This document shows positions 23,394-30,881 of a DNA stretch of 64,000 nt, piece by piece (the first letter of the stretch is position 1; each line of letters starts with the position of its first letter). Origin of the DNA: Pseudomonadota bacterium. GTDB lineage: Bacteria > Pseudomonadota > Alphaproteobacteria > Sphingomonadales > Sphingomonadaceae. The stretch spans positions 186,001-250,000 of the forward strand of contig JAEXFD010000013.1 in NCBI GenBank assembly GCA_023400405.1. Reading direction: 5' to 3'. The notes below the pieces were generated by a model that was given only the letters and a program-made list of their open reading frames with translations, ran no database searches and was not told the DNA's origin. A program made the position numbers and the translations under genes.

Positions 23394-24599
23394 ATGGCTT
23401 CTGACGCACTGCTCGACCGACGGAACTCCACGGTGCCCGATATCGAGGCGCTGGCGCGCCCGACGCTTGAGGAGCGCGGCCGCCAGCGCTTTTGCAGCGC
23501 GCTGCGCCGCTACGCGATCCAGGACCTGCCCGAGATCGTCCGCAAGGATTTCGAGACGCGCGTGAAGCCCCGCTCCGAAGCGCATGGCGAGCCGCTCGAT
23601 GGCGCGCGTGCGATCGAGGCGGCGATGAAGCCGGAGCTTTCCTACCGCTTCTATTCGACGCTGCGCTACAACGCCCAGGAGATGTGCTTCCTCTCGGTGC
23701 AGGACAGCATCGAGCGCGCATTGCCCGAGATGATCGAGGTCGCCCGCGACGCCGCCGAGCGCAGTCCCGCCGGCGGTTCGCTGCGCCTCGACCCAGGCAT
23801 GGCGATTCCCCGCTATGTCTCCGCACTCGACGTGCATCTGACGCCGGGCTGCTTCCACAATGAATGGATCGAGGACGATGTCGCGCAGGGCGCCGTGGTC
23901 AGCCTCGGCGCGCGCGTGTTCTCGGCGACGATGAGCCATCGCAGCTGGGGCGGCGTCGCGCGGGTAATCAGTCGCTGGATCCGGCATGAGCGCCCGGACT
24001 TCCGCCCGCTGCGCATCCTCGATCTCGGCACGTCGTCAGGCAAGAACCTGATCCCCTATGTCGAGGCGTTTCCAGGCGTCGAGGCGCATGGCGTCGACGT
24101 GGGCGCGCCGCTGCTGCGCTGGGGACATGCGGTTGCCGAGCACGAAGGCGTGCCGATCCACTTCAGCCAGCAGAATGCGGAAGCGCTCGACTTCCCCGAC
24201 GGCCATTTTGACCTGATCGTCTCGAGCTTCTTCTTCCATGAGATTCCGGTGAAGGCGACGCGCAACGTGCTGAAGGAGTGTCGCCGCCTGCTACGCCCGG
24301 GAGGCCTGATGGTGCACCAGGAACTGCCGGCAACGGGCCTGGTCGATGCCTGGGAAGACTATTTCTGGAACTGGGATACCGACAACAACAACGAGCCCTT
24401 CTACACGGCCTTTCGCGCGCAGGATCCGATCGCGCTGATGTCCGAGGCCGGGTTCGATGCCAGCCGCAGCTTCGCGCAGATCCTGCCGGACGTGAACGCC
24501 TATCCTCGCCGCCACCACGCCTTCGCCTGGGACGAGCCCGGGCGGCCGCGGCACGGCAAGGGCGGCTGGTACGTGTTCGGCAGCAGCCTCGCCGAATAG
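23394..24599 (+). CDS. SAM-methyltransferase-fold protein with novel N-terminal domain (paralogue 2)
   Basis: The 401-residue protein shares its build with the product of 9244-10377. A helical N-terminal domain carries LDVHLTPG (residues 145-152) and GARVFSATM, and is followed by a class I SAM-binding core (ILDLGTSSGKNL from 208, HGVDVGAPLL, LIVSSFFFHEIP, LLRPGGLMVHQELP). The H-E-I triplet after the substrate-side strand is present in both paralogues. The start ATG has a good GGAGGG site; an upstream in-frame ATG is less convincing. It is followed after 24 bp by an MFS carrier. The acceptor is unknown. Two such proteins in a degradative island suggest a substrate that must be methylated or, alternatively, a non-methylating use of the fold. 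Confidence 0.78.
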   Translation: MASDALLDRRNSTVPDIEALARPTLEERGRQRFCSALRRYAIQDLPEIVRKDFETRVKPRSEAHGEPLDGARAIEAAMKPELSYRFYSTLRYNAQEMCFLSVQDSIERALPEMIEVARDAAERSPAGGSLRLDPGMAIPRYVSALDVHLTPGCFHNEWIEDDVAQGAVVSLGARVFSATMSHRSWGGVARVISRWIRHERPDFRPLRILDLGTSSGKNLIPYVEAFPGVEAHGVDVGAPLLRWGHAVAEHEGVPIHFSQQNAEALDFPDGHFDLIVSSFFFHEIPVKATRNVLKECRRLLRPGGLMVHQELPATGLVDAWEDYFWNWDTDNNNEPFYTAFRAQDPIALMSEAGFDASRSFAQILPDVNAYPRRHHAFAWDEPGRPRHGKGGWYVFGSSLAE

Positions 24600-24623
24600 A
24601 ATTTAGTCGAAGATCGAAGGGGG

Positions 24624-25994
24624 ATGCCGGTGGAGACCAAGGGAGCATTGTACCGCTGGTATGTGGTCATCCTGCTGCTGCTGGTCTTCATCCTCTCCTA
24701 TTTCGATCGCTACATCCTCTCGCTCGTGGTCGAGCCCATCAAGAAGTCGATGGGGCTGAACGACTTCCAGGTCGGGCTCCTGATGGGGCCCGCCTTTTCC
24801 TTCTTCAACGTGCTGGTGACCCTGCCGCTCGGCGTCCTTGCCGATCGGACGAGCCGGAAATGGCTGCTGATCCTCGGCATCGTCATCTGGTGCACGATGA
24901 CGACGATGAGCGGTTTCGCGATGAGCTTCCTGCCGCTCTTGCTGTTCCGCTTCGGCCTGGGGCTGGGCGAGGCGGTAGTGAGCCCGTGCTCGGTCTCGAT
25001 CATCAGCGACTATTTCGGCCGCAAGGAGCGCGCGCACGCGATCAGCGTCTATATGGCGGGCCCGTATCTCGGCGCGGGCCTGGCATTCCTGGTGGGCGGC
25101 TTCCTCGTCTCGGCCCTGCACGATGCCGGCCCCACCCATGTGCTGGGCATGGGTCCGTTCCAGCCCTGGCAGGTCGCGTTCCTGCTGGTGGGGGCGCCGG
25201 GCCTGTTGTTCGCGATCCTGATGCTTAGCGTGCGCGAGCCGGCCAAGACCGAGATCTCCGCGGGTCCTTCCGGGCCGCAAGCGAGCGTGGTGCGCTATAT
25301 GCTGCAACGCTGGAAGGGCTTCGGCGTGCTGACGCTCGGCGCGACCTGCAACTTCGCGATGAGCACGCTGACGCTGTGGAACGTGCCGCTGTTCCAGCGA
25401 GTCTATCATTGGAACGTGGCCGAGATCGGCGCGGTGACCGGCCTGTTCTACTTCACCGCCGGGCCGATCGGCACCGCGCTCGCGCTATGGGCCGGGCGCA
25501 CGCTTGGGCGGGGCAAGGAGGACAGCGCGATGCGCGTGCTGATCCTGGGCCTGCTGATCACCGTGCCCGCCAGCGCGCTGTATCCGATCATGCCCAACAG
25601 CACGCTCGCCGTGGTGCTGATGTTCATCGCCTTTATCGGCAAGTCGGCAGCGACCGCGGGCGGCCCCGCCGCGCTGCAATTGATCACGCCGGGCGAAATG
25701 CGCAGCCGATCGGTGGCGATCTTCAACACGGTCATCTCGCTCGTCGGGCCCCTGCTCGGACCGCCGCTGATCGGCGCGGCGACGGATTGGATGGGCTCGC
25801 CCGACACGATCGGCATCGCGCTCAGCGGGTTCGTCGTGATCATCGGCACGCCGACGCTGATCCTGGTGTGCCTCGGGCTCAAACATTATCGCGCGCTCGC
25901 CCAGCAGATGGCGGGCAGCCTGAAGGACGGGGCCGATCAGGCCAGCCCGGCAACCGCCGCATCGGCTGCGGGCGCCGTTCCTGCCGGCAGATGA
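24624..25994 (+). CDS. Major facilitator superfamily carrier, sphingomonad anion/aromatic-acid type
   Basis: The 456-residue protein has twelve likely membrane segments. The MFS signature follows segment 2 (GVLADRTSRKWLLILG), and LLMGPAFSFFNVLV precedes it. It opens with WYVVILLLLVFILSYFDRYILSLVVEPIKKSMGLND, which is very characteristic of the spinster-like/ACS carriers common in sphingomonads beside TonB receptors. It probably moves the imported compound or an acid intermediate across the inner membrane after the TonB receptor at 15972-18317. It is the second gene of the operator E plus-strand unit. The C-terminal 25 residues are Ala/Gly-rich and polar. Confidence 0.88.
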   Translation: MPVETKGALYRWYVVILLLLVFILSYFDRYILSLVVEPIKKSMGLNDFQVGLLMGPAFSFFNVLVTLPLGVLADRTSRKWLLILGIVIWCTMTTMSGFAMSFLPLLLFRFGLGLGEAVVSPCSVSIISDYFGRKERAHAISVYMAGPYLGAGLAFLVGGFLVSALHDAGPTHVLGMGPFQPWQVAFLLVGAPGLLFAILMLSVREPAKTEISAGPSGPQASVVRYMLQRWKGFGVLTLGATCNFAMSTLTLWNVPLFQRVYHWNVAEIGAVTGLFYFTAGPIGTALALWAGRTLGRGKEDSAMRVLILGLLITVPASALYPIMPNSTLAVVLMFIAFIGKSAATAGGPAALQLITPGEMRSRSVAIFNTVISLVGPLLGPPLIGAATDWMGSPDTIGIALSGFVVIIGTPTLILVCLGLKHYRALAQQMAGSLKDGADQASPATAASAAGAVPAGR

Positions 25995-26005
25995 TCCCTG
26001 CCGGC
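25983..26005 (+). terminator. Hairpin at the end of the MFS carrier gene, possible terminator
   Basis: A perfect 8-bp inverted repeat, GCCGGCAG and CTGCCGGC with a 7-base loop, spans the stop codon of the carrier. A second 6-bp GC stem (CCCGCC/GGCGGG) follows at 26009-26026. There is no T run, so intrinsic termination is uncertain. The position, between convergent genes, fits the boundary of the catabolic island. Confidence 0.4.
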
Positions 26006-26077
26006 GGCCCCGCCAAAGGGGGCGGGCGCATGTCTTCGCATGAATGAGATCGGCTCGACCGGCCGGCCCCGCGCGGC

Positions 26078-27484
26078 TCAGCCGAGGCCGGGAATCGGCT
26101 CCACCTTCGCTTCGTCCGCTTCGAAGCTGGCCACCGGATAGGCGCAATAGTCCGCGGCGTAATAGGCGCTCGGCCTATGGTTGCCCGAGTCGCCGAGCCC
26201 GCCGAACGGCATGTTGCCGGCGGCGCCGGTGGTCGGGCGATTGCGGTTCACGATTCCCGCGCGGCTTTCCACGACGAAACGATCCCACAGCGCGTCATCG
26301 CCGCTGATCAGGCCGGCCGAGAGGCCATAAGCGGTATCGTTCGCAGCGGCGATCGCCGCATCGATATGCTCGACGCGGCGGACGGTGAGGATCGGCGCGA
26401 AGATTTCGGCATCGGGCAGCGCGAGCCCGGTCACGTCGTAAAGGGCCGGAGTCACGAAGGTCTCCGGCCGCCCGTCGACCGTCGCAAAGCGGCGGATCGG
26501 CCGCGCGCCGAGCGCTTCCATGCGCGCCACGGCCTCGCGTGCGCCCGCGGCCGCGCGCGCCGAGACGAGCGGTCCCATGAACGCTTCGCCGGGCTCGTTC
26601 CATGCGGCGATGCGAAGGCGGTCCATCGTCGCGGTCAAGGCTTCGATCATGGCCTCGCCGCCCGCGCCTTGCTGCACGACGAGCCGCCGGGCACAGGAGC
26701 AGCGCTGCCCCGAGGTGACGAAGGCGGACTGGACGGCGATCCCCGCCACCGCCTCGGCATCGCCGTCCCACGCGATCAGCGGGTTGTTGCCGCCGAGCTC
26801 GAGCGCGAGGATGACGTGGGGCCGATCGACGAACGCATGGCGAAAGACGCGGCCGGCGGCAGCCGATCCGGTGAACAACAGCCCATCGATGTCGGCCGCG
26901 ACGAGCGCGGCGCCGACGTCGCGGCCGCCCTGGGCGAGGGACAGCACGCCTTCCGGCAGGCCGGCATCGGCCCAGGCCTGCGCCATCAGTTCGCCGGTCC
27001 ACGGCGCTTCCTCGGAAGGCTTGAAGACGACCGTATTGCCCGCGAGCAAGGCCGGAACGATGTGCCCATTGGGGAGATGCCCGGGGAAGTTATACGGGCC
27101 GAGCACGGCCATCACCCCATGCGGTTTGTGCCGCAACACCGCACGGCCGAAGGGCATGGCGGAATCGCGGGTTCCGGCCCGCTCGGCCTGCGCCGCGATC
27201 GAAATGGCGACCTTGCCGACCATCGATCCGACCTCGCCCCGGGTTTCCCACAGCAACTTGCCGGTTTCGCGCGAGATCGCCTCGGCCAGCATGTCGCGGC
27301 GTTCTTCGAGCAGGGCAGCATAGCGGCGCGCGACCGCGACTCTCTCCTCGAGCGGCGTCCGGCTCCAGTTCGGCAGCGCGGCGCGGGCCCAGGCCACCAG
27401 CTCCGCGCACGCGCCGGGATCGGTCGCTTCGCCCTCCCAGGCAATCGAGCCGGTGGCGGGATCGATCGAACGCAGCTTCGTCAT
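26078..27484 (-). CDS. astD: Succinylglutamate-semialdehyde dehydrogenase-like aldehyde dehydrogenase (AstD type)
   Basis: The 468-residue aldehyde dehydrogenase has AstD hallmarks: VLGPYNFPGHLPNGHIVPALLAGN, FTGSAAAGR, ELGGNNPLI (Glu) and TSGQRCSCARRLV (Cys), ending with NRPTTGAAGNMPFGGLGDSGNHRPSAYYAADYC. AstD oxidises N-succinylglutamate semialdehyde in the arginine AST pathway, but no astA, astB or astE genes are in view. The enzyme may serve arginine catabolism from a split locus or another semialdehyde. It is convergent with the MFS gene and has no copy of the 22-bp operator upstream, so I place it outside the island regulon. Confidence 0.8.
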   Translation of the reverse strand: MTKLRSIDPATGSIAWEGEATDPGACAELVAWARAALPNWSRTPLEERVAVARRYAALLEERRDMLAEAISRETGKLLWETRGEVGSMVGKVAISIAAQAERAGTRDSAMPFGRAVLRHKPHGVMAVLGPYNFPGHLPNGHIVPALLAGNTVVFKPSEEAPWTGELMAQAWADAGLPEGVLSLAQGGRDVGAALVAADIDGLLFTGSAAAGRVFRHAFVDRPHVILALELGGNNPLIAWDGDAEAVAGIAVQSAFVTSGQRCSCARRLVVQQGAGGEAMIEALTATMDRLRIAAWNEPGEAFMGPLVSARAAAGAREAVARMEALGARPIRRFATVDGRPETFVTPALYDVTGLALPDAEIFAPILTVRRVEHIDAAIAAANDTAYGLSAGLISGDDALWDRFVVESRAGIVNRNRPTTGAAGNMPFGGLGDSGNHRPSAYYAADYCAYPVASFEADEAKVEPIPGLG

Positions 27485-27809
27485 GTCATGGCCTTTCCAT
27501 AGCGCGCCAGCCCGGCCTGCCAGAAAGGCGGTCCGGACCGTCGCAACCGTATCGGGGCCCATATGGGCAATTCAATCCCGATTGGCGATGCCCCTGTCAG
27601 CCGTCGCGGGGCGCCGTCGCTGTCCGCCGCAACGATCGGCTCCGAAGGAGTCGCCAGCGCTCGAATCCGCGGATAAAAGACCTTCGATGCCCCGTTGCCG
27701 CGCACCGTCTTGCAGCCTCCGATCGAAGGCGCGGTGGGGATTGACTGAGTGACAATACAACATATCCTTGGGGAGGATAAGGAACGACCCCTCGGGTAGC
27801 GACGATCAG
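27485..27809. other. Intergenic region between astD-like and zinc-uptake genes, with a candidate promoter
   Basis: A 325-bp gap between divergent genes. I see no gene or RNA in it. Near its right end TTGACT (27741-27746) and TATCCT (27763-27768), 16 bp apart, form a plausible sigma-70 promoter for the plus-strand zinc genes. The AT-rich stretch between and around them (GTGACAATACAACATAT) could hold a Zur-type operator, but it is not a clean palindrome. Confidence 0.45.
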
Positions 27810-28274
27810 ATGACGGCAAAGGGTGACACGAGCGCGCGCGCGAAGCGGCCGGGGTGGCGCAGCCACACTCGGTCGCGCGCCCGCGTCCGGCCCGGCCGCG
27901 GCATCTTGCCCGAACGCCTGCGCGCCCGCTGGACGTCGCTGGTCGTTGCCGCGCTGCTCGCGTTCACGTGGCAGAGCTTCGTCGCGCAGACCCACATGCA
28001 CCCGGTGCAGGGCGCCAGCCAGGTCGGCTCCGGCGCGGCTTTCGTCACCGCACTCGACACGTCGGGCAACAATGCGCCCGACCTGCCGGCCAATTGTCCG
28101 ATCTGCCAGGAAATCGCGCACGCCGATTTCTATCTCCCGCCGGCGCCCATCACGCTCGACGTGCCCGATCGGACGCCCGACTGGCAGCCGGCAAGCGCGC
28201 CGCTGGTCTCTGCCCTCCGCCAGCGCTCGCATGCGTGGCGCAGCCGAGCGCCGCCAACGCCTTTCCAAGCCTGA
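27810..28274 (+). CDS. Small DUF2946-like membrane protein with His and CPxC motif
   Basis: The 154-residue protein has a basic cytoplasmic N-terminus (about 40 residues rich in Arg), one membrane segment (TSLVVAALLAFTWQSFVAQ) and a short external domain. That domain has HMHP just after the membrane, and NCPICQEIAHADF, a Cys-Pro-x-Cys plus His arrangement. The layout recalls DUF2946 proteins that accompany metal-related TonB receptors. It is the first gene before the ZnuD-like receptor (102 bp) and the Fur-family regulator. A role in periplasmic zinc or copper handling is inferred, not shown. Confidence 0.65.
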   Translation: MTAKGDTSARAKRPGWRSHTRSRARVRPGRGILPERLRARWTSLVVAALLAFTWQSFVAQTHMHPVQGASQVGSGAAFVTALDTSGNNAPDLPANCPICQEIAHADFYLPPAPITLDVPDRTPDWQPASAPLVSALRQRSHAWRSRAPPTPFQA

Positions 28275-28376
28275 AAAATCGAATGTTCGCGAGCGAGGGG
28301 CACCGCTGCCTCCGCCTCGCGACCTTTGGGATTCCGAAGATCGGACTCCCTTGCCAAGGTCTTGGAGTATCATTGC

Positions 28377-30365
28377 ATGCGAAATCTCTTGCTGGCCGGC
28401 GCCGCCACCGCCGCGCTGCTGCCCGCCGTCGCTCAGGCGCAGGACGGCGCCCCCAAAGCTTCCGACAACCGCGAGATCGTCGTGACCGGCTCGCCCCTCG
28501 GGTCCGAAACCCCGACGATCGTGGCGACCGTCGATCGCGACAAGATCCTTCAGAATGGGGGCGGCAACATCGCCGACGCCCTCGCCGACGTGCCCGGAAT
28601 TGCCGGCACCGGCTTCGCCTCGGGCGCCAGCCGGCCGATCATCCGGGGCATGGACGCCAATCGCGTCCGGATGCTCGAGGACGGCAGCAGCGCCTCCGAC
28701 GTCTCCGACATCGGTCCGGATCATGGCGTTCCGATCGATCCGCTCTCGGCCCAGCGGATCGAGATCGTCCGCGGCGCCGCGACGCTGCGCTACGGCAGCC
28801 AGGCGATCGGCGGCGTGGTCAACGTCATCAACAATCGCGTGCCCAACGATTTGCCGACGCGTCCGATCTCGGGCGAATGGACCGGCAGCTACGCCACCAA
28901 TGCCGATACCTGGCAGACTTCCGGCCTGGTCGATGCGCGCACCGGCGACCTCGCTCTCCATGCCGATGCGTTCTACCGCCATTCGGGCGACTATGAGACG
29001 CCGCTTGGCACTCAGGAGAATTCCTTCCTGCGCGGCTGGGGCGGATCGCTCGGCGGCTCCTATTTCTTCGGGCCTGACGAGGGCAGCCATGTCGGACTGT
29101 CGGTGATCCATTACGAAGCGCAATATGGCATTCCCGCCGACACCGCATGGATCGACATGCGCCAGACCAAGGTGCTCGGCCGTTCGCTGTTCACGCTCGG
29201 CGACGGGACGCTTCGCTCGCTCGCGATCGATACGAGCTACGGCAATTACAGCCATGACGAGAAAAATCCCGACGGCTCGATCAACACGACGTTCAAGAAC
29301 AAGGAGCTCGACAGCCGCGCCGAGCTGCTGTTCGGCCCGATCGGCGTTTTCGACAAGTCGGCGCTGGGGGTCGAGGTCCAGCATCGCGACTTTTCCGCGA
29401 TCGGCGAGGACAGCGCCTATCTCGCGCCCGCCACGTCGCAGAGCGAGGCGGCTTACCTGTTCACCGAAGCGCCGATCGGATCGGCACTGCACCTCCAGGC
29501 CAGCGGCCGGATCGAGCATGTCCATATCGAAGGCACGCCCGCCTCGAACCTGTTCACCAAGCTCGACTTCACCCCGGTCAGCGGCGCGTTGGGAGCACTG
29601 CTCGATGTCGGCCCGGCCGTGAAGCTTGGCGTGACCTTTTCGAGCACCGGCCGCGCGCCGGCGATTACCGAGCTGTTCGCGCGCGGCGGCCATGACGGGC
29701 CGCAGACCTTCGAGACCGGCGATCCGGCGCTCCGCATCGAGCGCGCCAATTCGCTGGAAGGCACGATCCGCGTCCATTCGGGCCCGTTCCAGTTCGAGGG
29801 CAGCGTCTACACGACCTGGTTCCACAATTATATCTTCGGGGAACTGACCGGGCGCACCTGCGACGACGACGGCAATTGCGTGGCGGGCGAAGGCAACGAG
29901 CTCAAGGAGCTAAACTATGGCCAGCAGGGCGCACATTTCTCGGGATTGGAGGCCCAGGCGCACTATCAGCTGGTGAGCACGGCAACCGGCGGCCTCCAGG
30001 CGCGGGTCCTCGGCGATTATACCCGCGCGAAGCTCGATGACGGCAGCAACGTACCGCGGATCGCGCCCTATCGCCTGGGCGGCGGGCTCGACTGGAAGAG
30101 CCGCGCCTTCGATGCGGGGGTGCTGTTCCAGCATTATGGCCGCCAGGACAAGGTCGGGCTCTTCGACACCCCGACCGATGGCTATAACGCCCTGAGCGCG
30201 CAGCTCGCCTTCCGTCCCTTCAAGGATCATCAGGGCCTGGAATTCGCGATCGTCGGCCAGAACCTGACGAACGACGTCCAGCGCAACGCCTCCGCCTTCA
30301 ACAAGGCGGATGTGGTGATGCCCGGGCGGACCGTGCGCTTCGTCCTGCGCGCCGCCACCTTCTGA
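28377..30365 (+). CDS. znuD: ZnuD-like TonB-dependent zinc receptor
   Basis: The 662-residue receptor has a signal peptide (residues 1-20, VAQAQ), a plug (REIVVTGSPLGSE, NIADALADVPGIAGTGF, RPIIRGMDANRVRMLEDG, QRIEIVRGAATLRYGSQAIGGVVNV) and a barrel ending in RFVLRAATF. The plug segments RVRMLEDG and SDVSDIGPDHGVPIDP are those I associate with ZnuD-type zinc/haem receptors. It lacks long His-rich loops but has H, D and C residues in a CDDDGNC loop near residue 500. It is followed by a Fur-family gene after 60 bp, a common zinc-regulated arrangement. ATG at 28377 follows GGAG; a longer start at 28326 is unlikely, as it would bury the signal peptide. Confidence 0.85.
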   Translation: MRNLLLAGAATAALLPAVAQAQDGAPKASDNREIVVTGSPLGSETPTIVATVDRDKILQNGGGNIADALADVPGIAGTGFASGASRPIIRGMDANRVRMLEDGSSASDVSDIGPDHGVPIDPLSAQRIEIVRGAATLRYGSQAIGGVVNVINNRVPNDLPTRPISGEWTGSYATNADTWQTSGLVDARTGDLALHADAFYRHSGDYETPLGTQENSFLRGWGGSLGGSYFFGPDEGSHVGLSVIHYEAQYGIPADTAWIDMRQTKVLGRSLFTLGDGTLRSLAIDTSYGNYSHDEKNPDGSINTTFKNKELDSRAELLFGPIGVFDKSALGVEVQHRDFSAIGEDSAYLAPATSQSEAAYLFTEAPIGSALHLQASGRIEHVHIEGTPASNLFTKLDFTPVSGALGALLDVGPAVKLGVTFSSTGRAPAITELFARGGHDGPQTFETGDPALRIERANSLEGTIRVHSGPFQFEGSVYTTWFHNYIFGELTGRTCDDDGNCVAGEGNELKELNYGQQGAHFSGLEAQAHYQLVSTATGGLQARVLGDYTRAKLDDGSNVPRIAPYRLGGGLDWKSRAFDAGVLFQHYGRQDKVGLFDTPTDGYNALSAQLAFRPFKDHQGLEFAIVGQNLTNDVQRNASAFNKADVVMPGRTVRFVLRAATF

Positions 30366-30425
30366 ACCCGGTGGCCGCCGCTGCACGCAACCGTGCGGCG
30401 GCGGCACCTGACCGAGGGCAGCGAC

Positions 30426-30881
30426 ATGTCCCATCCCGATCAGATGTCCGCCGGCGCGACGGCGGCTCGCGCCGAGACGCTGCCGGCGCGGATCCTGCGC
30501 CTTCTCCAGGCAGGCCACTCCCCTCTCACCGGAGTTCAGCTGACCGAGGCGCTCGCCGCAGAAGGCCATGCCGTGCAGCTCAGTGCCGTCTTCCGCGCGC
30601 TGAGCGCGCTCACCGCCCGCGGCAAGATCCGCAAGATCGTGCTCGCCAGCGCCTATGCTCCGGTGGGCAAGGGCTTTGCCATCCCGTTGCTTTGCCGGGA
30701 ATGCGGCGCGGTGCAGGAAGTCGACGGATCGCCGATCCGCGACGCCCTCGTCCGCCGCAGCGGGGCCGCGGGGTTCGTGGCGTCGCACTGCATCGTCGAG
30801 GTCCCGGGCACCTGCCCGCGTTGCCAGGCAGAGCCGCCCGGCGGGCGCGCATCCACCCGCAAGGCCCAGCGTCGGCGCTAG
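30426..30881 (+). CDS. zur: Fur-family regulator, probable zinc uptake regulator (Zur)
   Basis: The 151-residue protein has a winged-helix half (PARILRLLQAGHSPLTGVQLTEAL, LSAVFRALSALTARGKIRKI) and a dimerisation half with two CxxC pairs, CREC and CPRC, that form the structural zinc site. The typical HHH sensor cluster of Fur is not seen; instead a His is found in ASHCIVE. The divergence plus its place after a ZnuD-like receptor favours Zur over iron Fur. Its last 4 bp overlap convergently with putA. Expected targets are the receptor operon and other zinc-sparing genes. Confidence 0.75.
   Translation: MSHPDQMSAGATAARAETLPARILRLLQAGHSPLTGVQLTEALAAEGHAVQLSAVFRALSALTARGKIRKIVLASAYAPVGKGFAIPLLCRECGAVQEVDGSPIRDALVRRSGAAGFVASHCIVEVPGTCPRCQAEPPGGRASTRKAQRRR

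Noticed and set aside
27485..27740. Small RNA or tRNA in the 325-bp gap
   Set aside because: No cloverleaf, long hairpin or terminator with a T run could be seen.
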